This document shows, piece by piece, positions 1-6,836 of a stretch of DNA of 25,728 bases. The notes under the pieces were generated by a model. It was not told where the DNA came from, searched no databases, and worked only from the letters and a program-made list of their open reading frames with translations. Origin of the DNA: Oscillospiraceae bacterium (lineage in GTDB: Bacteria; Bacillota; Clostridia; Oscillospirales; Ruminococcaceae). Position numbers and translations under genes: made by a program. The stretch is from NCBI GenBank assembly GCA_003531585.1, contig DQFX01000038.1, forward strand, positions 44,001-69,728. Reading direction: 5' to 3'. Numbering within the stretch: the stretch's first letter is position 1; every line of letters starts with the position of its first letter.

Positions 1-221
1 ATTCGGCGCACTCTACCCATTTTCACTTTTCAAACCGGTTTTTAGAGGTTCCCAACTAAAAACTCGATGATGAATCCGGAGGGACTGCCGGATTTGTTTC
101 AAGAGATTTAATAAATTTTTAGAATAGTGCAAAAAAATGCCTTCTGGCTTGCTTTATGAGTAAAGGACAATACCGAAAACGGCTGTAAGGTGTTGCCACT
201 AAGGACAAGGAGGTCACTGAT
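1..221. other. Intergenic leader upstream of the sigma factor gene
   Basis: No coding region is supported here. A hairpin with a 7-bp stem AATCCGG/CCGGATT (73-79 with 88-94, 8-base loop) could be the terminator of a gene left of the window, but only a short, interrupted T stretch follows. The DNA from about 97 to 180 is A/T-rich and probably holds the promoter of the downstream pair. I could not find a convincing -35/-10 pair with 16-18 bp spacing, nor a clear ECF-type promoter. The only firm signal is the AAGGAGG ribosome binding site at 207-213 of the next gene. Confidence 0.5.
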
Positions 222-704
222 GTGCTGATAATCACGAGCGACAATTTCTCTCAATATTACCGGGAACACATTCAGACAGTGTATCGGATAGCGCTTGGAA
301 TCATACGTATACCCGAGGAAGCCGAGGATATAGCCGCGGACTGCTTCACGGCAATGATAAACAAGGCGGAATTCAACGATGAGAACCATCTGAAGGCTTG
401 GCTTATAATCACTGCCGAACACAAGGCGCTGAACGTGGCGAAGTCCGCGCGAATGAAAAGAACAGTGCCGCTGGATTCGCTCCCCGAGCATTCTGCGGAG
501 CCGTGCGGGCGCAAACAGGAGCTCCGTGAAATGGTTCTGGGACTTCCGGACAAGCTGAAAACTGTAACGTACCTTTACTACTACGAAGATATCCCGGTCA
601 GCGACATCGCGGCGGCGGTCGGGATAAGCGAAAACAACGTATACCGGCGGCTTGCGCAGGCGCGGAAACTGCTTAAACTTGCATTAAAGGAGGGAGAGAT
701 ATGA
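222..704 (+). CDS. ECF-type RNA polymerase sigma factor (sigma-70 family)
   Basis: A 160-residue sigma factor without region 1 or 3, the size of ECF (group 4) sigma factors. Residues about 8-73 match region 2: a helical block with an acidic patch PEEAEDIAAD and a KAWL segment, used for core binding and -10 recognition. Residues about 95-155 match region 4.2, with LPDKLKTV, then YYYEDIPVSDIAAAVGIS and the recognition helix ENNVYRRLAQARKLL. The start is GTG at 222, placed by AAGGAGG at 207-213 with 8 bases of spacing. Its stop overlaps the next start by four bases (ATGA at 701-704), so the two genes are translationally coupled. That is the usual arrangement of an ECF sigma with its membrane anti-sigma. 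It presumably directs RNA polymerase to a small regulon in response to the partner's signal; the targets cannot be read from this window. Confidence 0.92.
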   Translation: MLIITSDNFSQYYREHIQTVYRIALGIIRIPEEAEDIAADCFTAMINKAEFNDENHLKAWLIITAEHKALNVAKSARMKRTVPLDSLPEHSAEPCGRKQELREMVLGLPDKLKTVTYLYYYEDIPVSDIAAAVGISENNVYRRLAQARKLLKLALKEGEI

Positions 705-3700
705 CAAAGCAGGAGCTTATAAATACATACGATTCCATGTCTATGCCGGAAGAGCATGTCGAAGCCATCGAAGCAAGGCTTAAAAAGCTCTACGATAACC
801 CTTCCCCCTCTTCAGCGCCCGAAGTCCCGGAGGAATCCACCAGGGAATACAAGTTTGACAGAAAGAAGCCGTCCGCTGTAAAGGCTGCTGTGATCTCTAT
901 TTCTGCTGCGGCAGCGGCTGTGCTTCTGGTGTTCGGCGGAAGGTACCTGATAAATGGACTTCCGATATCCTCTGATCCTCCGCTTGACGCCGAAACTGAA
1001 GAAACTTCGGAACCGCCCTATGACACGGAGGAGATACGCTTTGAAAGCGCGGACGACATTCCCGGGTACGAGCGCGCTGGATGTTACGACGAATACGAGC
1101 ATTCCCTGATCCCTGGCGCGGACAGCGGCAAGGCGGGTCCCCTATTCACTCAGCGGCTGCGCGATGGGAAGCCGGTTTCAGTCGTGCGCATAAAGATCAC
1201 TTCCGCGAACTCCTGGGACGAAATGAATTACACCGAATACCACGCGGTAATTACAGAGTGCCTTTCCGGAAAGCAGCTTAACCTGAATATTTCAAATGAG
1301 GTAACTTTCCGGCTTGGAAGCACGCATTCTGAACAGATTATCGGCGAGCCTTCCCTTGCCGCGGGCGACGAGCTTATTGCAGCCGCAGCCGAGGACGGCG
1401 GTGAGAAATCCCTTGTTGATCCCGAAGAGCTGCTGTTCGAGTGTTTCACGGTCAAGGGACGGAATTTCGCGGCGCAGCGGCATTGGTATTGGCTCGACCT
1501 TGCGGATAACGCCTTTAACCATCAGCACGGAGATATCCGCCGTCCCACCACTGTAACCGATGATCCGGTTTCTTACTACGGCGTTTATGAGCAGGGCGAG
1601 CTTGCCGCAGCGCTGGAGAAACTGGTGCTTGCCTCGGACGAAGCGCTTTCACTCGGCACAGAGCCGCTTCCAGGCCTGTACAGCGATTTCACGCTTGATT
1701 TCGGGCTTATCGAGCCGTTCTGCTATTACTGGTTTGATGAAAACAACGAGCTTATCAGCATCGACGCGCGGGAAGACATTTTCGGAAACGTCCACGGTCT
1801 GGACGACGAGGACGTTCCCGACGTGTACTGCGCTGGCTTCTGCGAGGACGAACTCGGCTGGTATATGCAGGCTTCCAATAGGAACGGCGGCGACAGCATG
1901 TACTGGATACCAAAAAATGATCCGGAGCATATGTACCGATATGATTTCGGCAGCGACAGTTCGCATACAAGAAGCGATTACTCCGAGCGCTATATTAGGC
2001 AGGGGAAGGGCGACTGGTCGTTCTCCGACCCGAACAACGACGGCAGTTTTTACGCTTCCGCACAGCAGATAAGCGGCAGGCAGCCGGTCGAAAACTATGT
2101 CGGGAAGATATCCTGGCTCGGCAAGGAAAAGCTCTGCGCTGATCACGGAGAGAGCTGGGCGGCGGAGTTCAACAAGTGGTACGACTGCGGCGAAACCATT
2201 GAAATGGACGGGTTCAGCTATACCCGCAGGCTGCTGATGGGCGCAGGCGGCGGGAAATCTCCATATTATTACGGCGTGGGTGACGTCTGGCTCATCGACC
2301 ACACCGACACAAGAATAGTCGCGGCGTTCCGCTTTACCGCCGATGATGATGTCAGCAATCATGCTGCTGCGCGGTATTTTATCCTCACTGCGGAATACCA
2401 GAACGGAACATGGCAGGAAAGCTGGCAGGAGCGTACAAATATCGACGCAATGATGATGCAGGGAGTTATCGCGCCTGCAAATTTCAGCTCCGGATACCGC
2501 GACGAGCGGTTCGCGTGGGGTACGGACTACTATGCTGCGCTGATAACCACAGGTTCTGACCTGTTTAGCTATGACCGGGCAACTGATGAATACTACCTGA
2601 TAAATTCCTACGAGTACTCGCGTTATCTACAGATCGACGATGTGCTGTATATTATCGGGCAGGAGCCCGACAGCAGCGGAATGTACCTTTCGGCTTATCA
2701 GGTAGGTTCGGGAGAGCTTTCGTTCCAGAGCCCGTATATAGCGGGAAGTTCAGCAAAGGAGTTCTTCCTTTCGCCGGACAAGAAATACATTATGATAGTA
2801 ACAGCCGATGGCGATGGGCAGGAGCGGCTTTATGTCTGCGACCGGTATACGGCCGAGTTTGCGGCAGCAGCTGTGAATACCTCCGGTGAAACGCAGTTCG
2901 CGCTGGACGACAGCGGATTCACTATAACGAAAGACGGCATGAAACAGCGTACCGACTATGATTTTGAAAGCCTCGACGGAGGGCAGGGAGGTTCATCAGG
3001 CATACCGTCCGATGGTGAAAGCGGCTGCATTCTTGTAACCTCCCCGTACATAAACCGCGGTGAAATGCAGACCACTTTCGTTGAAAGCTCGCTGTATTAC
3101 TACGATACGGCTGAGAAAAAATACAGTCTGCTGATTAAAGGAAATTTCAAGGCGGGCGTCGAGGACGGAAAAACCGTCTACGTGGTAATGGACGCAGGTC
3201 AGGGATACTGCGTTTACAGCGCAGAAAACGGAGATTGCCGGACGCTCGTGGACAGCGCATTCTTTGAGCTTCATGAAGTTCCGTCCGATAATTTCACAGT
3301 TGAGGTGCGTTCAGGCAGAAATCTTGCTATGATATTTGAGGACGCTAATAATACAGTCTGGCAGTTCGATAAGTACACCGGAAAGTTCATCACGGGCGAA
3401 ACGCCCGCCGGTGAGGATCCTCTGCTTACGGAAAACGCCCCGGCTGAGGGCGGGGCGTACTACGATGATGTGTTCAAAGAATTTAACATGAATCCTTCCA
3501 TCACAGGGTATTCTTCCTATGAGGATCTGATCGGCCTTCTGAAGGAAGCGGAGACGCACTACGGCTCAAAAGCGCAGTTTGATCTGTGCCGTACGGTGCT
3601 CGTCCTGCCGCAGAAGGAGGCGCGGAAGTATGTTGGATCTTCTGGCGATAGAACTGTCTACGAGGTTCAGATAATAGAAAATCTGATAACCGGGGAACAG

Positions 3701-4060
3701 CTTGACAAAACTGTAATGCTTGTTATGACGATGGGTTCGCCGGAGATTCAGGAAAAGGGCGACCCTATCTACGCGCCGGGCGAGCTTTTCACCTGCGCAA
3801 TGCTTGAGGACTCTGAGAAAGGCTGCATGCAGGCGGTTTACGGTTATCGCTACGATGTTCGGCTTGACGGAAACAACAGAATAGCATATTCCCGCCGGAA
3901 TCTGGAGCTTGACGGCCTGGCTCTCGCAGATTCGCAGGATATATCGGTAAGCGCAGTGACGAGCACCTCAAAGAACCCTGCTGTATATTCTCAGCGTCTG
4001 CCGCTTTCGTCGGTTGCGGATTTTGTGACAGGAGAATGGTCAAAAAATGGGATAGGATAG
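701..4060 (+). CDS. Single-pass membrane protein with very large ectodomain, probable anti-sigma/sensor partner
   Basis: This 1119-residue protein is not recognised beyond its architecture. Residues 1-58 are a charged, probably cytoplasmic segment (with EEHVEAIEARLKKLYDN), and 59-84 form one hydrophobic helix rich in Ala/Val. The rest (about 1030 residues) should lie outside the membrane, judging by topology. It is rich in Asp, Gly, Tyr and Trp and looks like beta structure; part of the middle (about 630-760) reads like beta-propeller blades. A module at about 162-252 resembles one at about 986-1060: both contain a (S/T)GxQL stretch, then PxxAxGEL-like sequence and an acidic run. The gene overlaps the ECF sigma gene by four bases, so anti-sigma function is the leading hypothesis, but there is no zinc-finger HxxxCxxC motif. 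Ribosome binding site AAAGGAGGG lies just upstream. It ends 23 bases before a strong terminator. Confidence 0.7.
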   Translation: MTKQELINTYDSMSMPEEHVEAIEARLKKLYDNPSPSSAPEVPEESTREYKFDRKKPSAVKAAVISISAAAAAVLLVFGGRYLINGLPISSDPPLDAETEETSEPPYDTEEIRFESADDIPGYERAGCYDEYEHSLIPGADSGKAGPLFTQRLRDGKPVSVVRIKITSANSWDEMNYTEYHAVITECLSGKQLNLNISNEVTFRLGSTHSEQIIGEPSLAAGDELIAAAAEDGGEKSLVDPEELLFECFTVKGRNFAAQRHWYWLDLADNAFNHQHGDIRRPTTVTDDPVSYYGVYEQGELAAALEKLVLASDEALSLGTEPLPGLYSDFTLDFGLIEPFCYYWFDENNELISIDAREDIFGNVHGLDDEDVPDVYCAGFCEDELGWYMQASNRNGGDSMYWIPKNDPEHMYRYDFGSDSSHTRSDYSERYIRQGKGDWSFSDPNNDGSFYASAQQISGRQPVENYVGKISWLGKEKLCADHGESWAAEFNKWYDCGETIEMDGFSYTRRLLMGAGGGKSPYYYGVGDVWLIDHTDTRIVAAFRFTADDDVSNHAAARYFILTAEYQNGTWQESWQERTNIDAMMMQGVIAPANFSSGYRDERFAWGTDYYAALITTGSDLFSYDRATDEYYLINSYEYSRYLQIDDVLYIIGQEPDSSGMYLSAYQVGSGELSFQSPYIAGSSAKEFFLSPDKKYIMIVTADGDGQERLYVCDRYTAEFAAAAVNTSGETQFALDDSGFTITKDGMKQRTDYDFESLDGGQGGSSGIPSDGESGCILVTSPYINRGEMQTTFVESSLYYYDTAEKKYSLLIKGNFKAGVEDGKTVYVVMDAGQGYCVYSAENGDCRTLVDSAFFELHEVPSDNFTVEVRSGRNLAMIFEDANNTVWQFDKYTGKFITGETPAGEDPLLTENAPAEGGAYYDDVFKEFNMNPSITGYSSYEDLIGLLKEAETHYGSKAQFDLCRTVLVLPQKEARKYVGSSGDRTVYEVQIIENLITGEQLDKTVMLVMTMGSPEIQEKGDPIYAPGELFTCAMLEDSEKGCMQAVYGYRYDVRLDGNNRIAYSRRNLELDGLALADSQDISVSAVTSTSKNPAVYSQRLPLSSVADFVTGEWSKNGIG

Positions 4061-4083
4061 AGATTATCCACATATTAAATGCT

Positions 4084-4114
4084 GAAGCGGGGCTGGAAAC
4101 AGTCCCGCTTCTTT
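4084..4114 (+). terminator. Rho-independent terminator of the sigma/membrane protein operon
   Basis: A 12-bp stem (4084-4095 with 4100-4111, one G-T pair) closes a GAAA tetraloop and is followed by a short T run. It lies 23 bases after the stop of the large membrane protein. Confidence 0.85.
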
Positions 4115-4154
4115 ATGTAATGAGTCGTTACCGGGTTGTTATCCGCAGCTAAGT

Positions 4155-4186
4155 CAAAGATCAGCCTTATCAAAGATCAGCCTTAT
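4155..4186. repeat. Perfect 16-bp tandem duplication
   Basis: The unit CAAAGATCAGCCTTAT occurs twice head to tail (4155-4170 and 4171-4186) with no mismatch. It is non-coding and lies between two terminators. It is most likely a recent slippage duplication; no function is evident. Confidence 0.9.
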
Positions 4187-4200
4187 AATAGGAGATCAAC

Positions 4201-4239
4201 CCGAGATTTTTCGGTTTTTGCGTTCGGCTCAATGGAGCC
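4201..4239. other. Two short hairpins downstream of the tRNA terminator
   Basis: CCGA/TCGG (4201-4204 with 4211-4214), followed by five T, and GGCTC/GAGCC (4226-4230 with 4235-4239, loop AATG). Each stem is only 4-5 bp. The first could be a weak extra terminator on the plus strand. Confidence 0.35.
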
Positions 4240-4250
4240 TCGTCTTAGTC

Positions 4251-4288
4251 GAAAAAGCAAAAACGCCAGTCCCACTCCGGGACTGGCG
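4251..4288 (-). terminator. Rho-independent terminator of the tRNA-Arg transcript
   Basis: On the minus strand a perfect 10-bp stem CGCCAGTCCC/GGGACTGGCG (loop of 5, at 4264-4288) is followed by GTTTTTGCTTTTT-like sequence (plus-strand A runs at 4251-4263). It lies about 45 bases beyond the 3' end of the tRNA. Confidence 0.85.
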
Positions 4289-4304
4289 AGAAAATATCGG
4301 TACG

Positions 4305-4330
4305 GTTTCCGCTGATAAATCAGCGGAAAC
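4305..4330 (-). other. Perfect 11-bp hairpin three bases after the tRNA CCA end
   Basis: GTTTCCGCTGA (4305-4315) pairs perfectly with TCAGCGGAAAC (4320-4330) across a 4-base loop. There is no T tract, so it is not itself a classical terminator. In the tRNA precursor it would form directly after the CCA end and could guide 3' processing or block exonucleases. Confidence 0.7.
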
Positions 4331-4333
4331 GAC

Positions 4334-4408
4334 TGGCACCCCTTGTAGGAATCGAACCTACAACTGCCCCTTAGGAGGGGGCTGTTATATCCATTTAACT
4401 AAAGAGGC
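4334..4408 (-). tRNA. tRNA-Arg (anticodon CCT)
   Basis: The reverse complement folds as a complete cloverleaf of 75 bases. It has acceptor GCCTCTT/AAGGGGT, D arm GTTA...TAAC, anticodon stem GCCCC/GGGGC around the loop CTCCTAA (anticodon CCT, reading AGG), T arm GTAGG/CCTAC with loop TTCGATT, and an encoded G-CCA end. The acceptor has two G-U type pairs, at positions 1-72 and 4-69, somewhat unusual but compatible with function. It has its own promoter at 4424-4452 and terminator at 4251-4288, so it is a single-gene transcript opposite to all neighbouring genes. tRNA-Arg genes are common integration sites, but I see no integrase or repeated tRNA end here. Confidence 0.96.
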
Positions 4409-4423
4409 ATTCAACACTTAAAT

Positions 4424-4452
4424 AGTATATCACAAACCGCGAGGTAATTCAA
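4424..4452 (-). promoter_or_regulatory. Sigma-70 (SigA) type promoter of tRNA-Arg
   Basis: On the minus strand TTGAAT (4447-4452) and TATACT (4424-4429) are separated by 17 bp. Transcription would start about 8 bases before the tRNA 5' end. Confidence 0.8.
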
Positions 4453-4709
4453 GGGCAAACAGTAAATTTGGCTATTCTGCATAAAATTCCCGGAGATTTT
4501 TGTTGATAATCAAGAATACTATGCATTTAGAGGTGAATAATACATCACAAAACGATCAAAAAAATATAAGAGGGATCCATGATTAGGTAATTTGCTTAAT
4601 TGGGGTAAAACCGCATTGCAATAGGGTTTGTTGAGTGCCGAATTTAAGCGGTTACAAACCGTTAACAATTGTGAATAAAAAATGACGAAAGATTTATACA
4701 AATTGCACA
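4453..4709. other. A/T-rich intergenic stretch with an imperfect palindrome
   Basis: No gene is supported. The one structured element is TTAAGCGGTT-ACA-AACCGTTAA at 4644-4665, an inverted repeat with one unpaired G, about 45 bp upstream of the -35 box of the surface-protein promoter. It could be an operator or activator site; this is inference only. Confidence 0.4.
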
Positions 4710-4739
4710 TTGACGAAAAGCCCCCGAAAATGTTATATT
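4710..4739 (+). promoter_or_regulatory. Promoter of the surface-protein gene pair
   Basis: TTGACG (4710-4715) is followed after 18 bp by TATATT (4734-4739) carrying an extended -10 TG (4731-4732). The transcript would start near 4746, giving a leader of about 100 bases. The leader contains a GCCGG/CCGGC hairpin (4796-4813), which may stabilise the message. Confidence 0.8.
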
Positions 4740-4845
4740 GTATTACAAGGATATCTGTGTCCCGATGCACAGTGTATGCCTTGAACGGTTTTCCCGCCGG
4801 GTAATGCTCCGGCAGGTAAAGTTTTTAATAAGGAGGATCATTCTA

Positions 4846-5673
4846 ATGAAGATCACAAAGATTCTTTCCGCAGTAGCTGCAGCAGCAGTAGCAACAGCCG
4901 CTGTCTCCGCAACTGCAGGCGCAACCCTTACCATTCCTACTGGAATCAATACCGGTCTGTCTGCGACAACAGGCATGTGGATGGTAGCTCTTTACAACTC
5001 CCCTGATGAGACAACAGGCAACCCTGGCATTGACTACGGCATCGACCTTACTTCTATTGCTTCCATCTCCGTAACGGTTACTCCCTCCGATCCTGACTGG
5101 TGGGACGGCACGTTCGGCGGCGGAATCATCACTTCCTGCGGCCCTGCTTCCGCTACTCCCGCAGACCACAACTGGCCTTCCAACGAGTTCTGGGGAGTTC
5201 TCGACGAGGATCTCGGCCTTGAGACTCTCGCTACTGACAAGCCCGTTCAGTTCGTTAAGACCGGCGACCTGACTTACACCGGCACCGTTACTCTCGACGA
5301 CAGCAACTGCATCTATGATGTAGCTTCCATTGAGGGCGGCTACGCTCAGGTTGGTATCCAGGAGTGGGGCGCTACAATGCTCGACATGACCGTTACCGAT
5401 CTTACCTGCTATGACGCTGCCGGCAATGTTATCATTTCCTTCGACGGCGCAGGCTATGTAGATTCCGATAACGCTGCTCAGGCTCCCGCTGCTGACGACA
5501 ACACCGCAGCTACAGTTGACGCTGAGGCTCCCGCAGACACCACTGCTCCCGCAGACACCGCTGCCACCACCGAGAAGGGCTCTCCTGACACCGGCGTTGA
5601 GGGTATCGCAGCTGCTGCAGGCGTTGCAGTAGTAGCAGCCGGCGCAGTTCTCCTCTCCAAGAAGAGAAAGTAA
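4846..5673 (+). CDS. Secreted surface protein with DWWDG motif and C-terminal sorting signal (paralog 1)
   Basis: A 275-residue secreted protein. I place the start at ATG 4846, after AAGGAGG (4830-4836) and at a typical signal peptide (MKITKILSAVAAA..., cleavage near residue 25). Longer in-frame starts upstream lie in the leader RNA. Residues about 26-205 form one beta-rich domain with DWWDGTFGGG and FWGVLDEDLGLET, aromatic-rich and reminiscent of carbohydrate-binding beta-sandwiches; no family could be assigned. An Ala/Pro/Thr/Asp linker follows (about 206-243), then SPDTG, a hydrophobic helix and KKRK. That is a cell-wall sorting signal layout with a non-canonical pentapeptide. The next gene is a tandem paralog with nearly identical leader and tail. 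Codon choice (GCT, GTT, GAC, AAG) suggests high expression. Its likely role is a wall-attached binding or structural protein. Confidence 0.8.
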   Translation: MKITKILSAVAAAAVATAAVSATAGATLTIPTGINTGLSATTGMWMVALYNSPDETTGNPGIDYGIDLTSIASISVTVTPSDPDWWDGTFGGGIITSCGPASATPADHNWPSNEFWGVLDEDLGLETLATDKPVQFVKTGDLTYTGTVTLDDSNCIYDVASIEGGYAQVGIQEWGATMLDMTVTDLTCYDAAGNVIISFDGAGYVDSDNAAQAPAADDNTAATVDAEAPADTTAPADTAATTEKGSPDTGVEGIAAAAGVAVVAAGAVLLSKKRK

Positions 5674-5733
5674 TTTGATTCGTTTGTTGCCTGTTTCGGC
5701 AGGGTACATATTATTTTAAGGAGGATCATTCCT

Positions 5734-6588
5734 ATGAAGATCACAAAGATTCTTTCCGCAGCAGCTGCAGCAGTTGTAGCTGTATCTGCAGTAGCAGTTA
5801 GCGCAAGCGCAGACTTCCGCCCCGTTACCGGCGGCGCTGAGTACTGCCTCGCAGACGGTACCGGCAACTACGGTATCTGCCTGTTCTCCGACGGCACCAA
5901 CAAGGATAACGTTCCCGCAATGTCCGTTGATATCGACCTCTCCCAGGTTACTCACGTTGCTTTCACCTTCGATGTAATCGACGACGCTGACAACCGCGAC
6001 TGGTGGGACGGCATGGGCGGCGGCGCTATCGTTGTTTCCGCACACTCCGACAAGACCACCGAGGACGCAGATCTGTACAACAAGTACAACTGGGCAACTG
6101 CTGGCAACTTCTGGGGCGTTATCGACGAGGATCTCGGCCTTGAGACCCGCGACGATACTCAGGGTATCCTCGCTGAGAAGGTTGGCGACTACACCTACAA
6201 GATCGAGGCTGACGTTATCAACCCTGTTGCTAACGGCGACATCGGCAACCTCTCCCTCTACAGAATCTTCATGCAGGTATGGAGCTTCACAATGTCTGAT
6301 ATCGAAGTTGTAAAGACCGAGCTGTCCGACGCTAACGGCAACGTTCTCGCTACATTCGACGCTCTTGGCAACGTAACCTACGGTGCAGGCGCTGCCGCTG
6401 ACGAGACTCCCGCTGCTGATGACAACACCGCTGCTGACGCTGCTACAGTAGACGCTGAGGCTCCTGCAGCTACTACCACCACCACCGAGAAGGGCTCTCC
6501 TGACACCGGCGTTGAGGGTATCGCTGCTGTTGCTGGCGTAGCTGTTGTAGCTGCTGGCGCAGTTGTTCTCTCCAAGAAGAGAAAGTAA
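5734..6588 (+). CDS. Secreted surface protein with DWWDG motif and C-terminal sorting signal (paralog 2)
   Basis: A 284-residue paralog of the preceding gene, 60 bases downstream and probably on the same message. The ribosome binding site AAGGAGG (5718-5724) and the first eight codons are the same as in paralog 1. It has a signal peptide to about residue 26, a beta-rich domain with DWWDGMGGGAI and FWGVIDEDLGLET, a linker rich in Ala/Asp/Thr, then SPDTG, a hydrophobic helix and KKRK. The tail from EKGSPDTGVEGIA onward is almost identical to paralog 1, whereas the domain cores have diverged (for instance this one has an extra stretch around DKTTEDADLYNKYN). This pattern suggests duplication followed by divergence in the exposed domain, perhaps for different ligands. 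No enzyme motif is seen. Confidence 0.8.
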   Translation: MKITKILSAAAAAVVAVSAVAVSASADFRPVTGGAEYCLADGTGNYGICLFSDGTNKDNVPAMSVDIDLSQVTHVAFTFDVIDDADNRDWWDGMGGGAIVVSAHSDKTTEDADLYNKYNWATAGNFWGVIDEDLGLETRDDTQGILAEKVGDYTYKIEADVINPVANGDIGNLSLYRIFMQVWSFTMSDIEVVKTELSDANGNVLATFDALGNVTYGAGAAADETPAADDNTAADAATVDAEAPAATTTTTEKGSPDTGVEGIAAVAGVAVVAAGAVVLSKKRK

Positions 6589-6609
6589 TTCACTTACATA
6601 GTGAAAAAA

Positions 6610-6648
6610 GAAAATTTCAGATTTTTTTAAAAAAAGCTGAAACTTTTC
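6610..6648. terminator. A/T-rich hairpin after the paralog pair, possible terminator
   Basis: TTTCAG (6615-6620) pairs with CTGAAA (6637-6642). The interior is T7/A7, which also pairs, and the flanks GAAAA/TTTTC extend the stem with one bulge. It lies 22 bases after the stop. It lacks a G/C-rich stem and a clean T tract, so termination strength is uncertain. Confidence 0.45.
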
Positions 6649-6655
6649 TTCAAAG

Positions 6656-6762
6656 TTCCGTGACTACCGTAGTGCAAAAGGTCAATGAGGAAAAATTAAA
6701 AAACTTTTTAAAAGTTTTTGAAACTTTTTCGAGTTCGCCGCCGACTACGGTGGTGAGCGGAA
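6656..6762. repeat. Imperfect long inverted repeat around an A/T palindrome
   Basis: The left arm starting TTCCG with ACTACCGTAGT (6656-6673) resembles the reverse complement of the right arm (ACTACGGTGGT ... CGGAA, 6744-6762), about 80% over roughly 20 bases. Between them lies the near-perfect palindrome AAAAACTTTT-T-AAAAGTTTTT (6699-6719). It is not coding. It could be a small repeat element, a complex terminator or a regulatory structure upstream of the dockerin gene. Confidence 0.5.
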
Positions 6763-6836
6763 ATTGATCCGTTTAACACATCCGAGTGCCCGATAACTCA
6801 GAGATGTTTTAAAAAACAATAACTAGGAGGACTATT

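Noticed and set aside
94..125. A sigma-70 promoter TTGTTT ... TAGAAT upstream of the sigma factor gene
   Set aside because: The spacing is 20 bp and the hexamers are weak; not convincing.
4334..4408. tRNA-Arg as an attachment site for a mobile element
   Set aside because: No integrase, no duplicated tRNA 3' end and no mobile-element genes are in the window.
4218..4421. A 67-codon plus-strand open frame across the tRNA-Arg region
   Set aside because: It runs through a terminator hairpin and the complement of a complete tRNA gene; no ribosome binding site.
4843..5709. A 288-codon minus-strand open frame across the first surface paralog
   Set aside because: The translation is Ser/Gly/Val/Cys-rich with no motif. 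It mirrors a plus-strand gene that has a ribosome binding site, signal peptide and sorting signal.
6764..6797. A promoter TTGATC ... GATAAC for the dockerin gene
   Set aside because: The spacing of 22 bp is too long, and no alternative -10 at 16-18 bp resembles the consensus.
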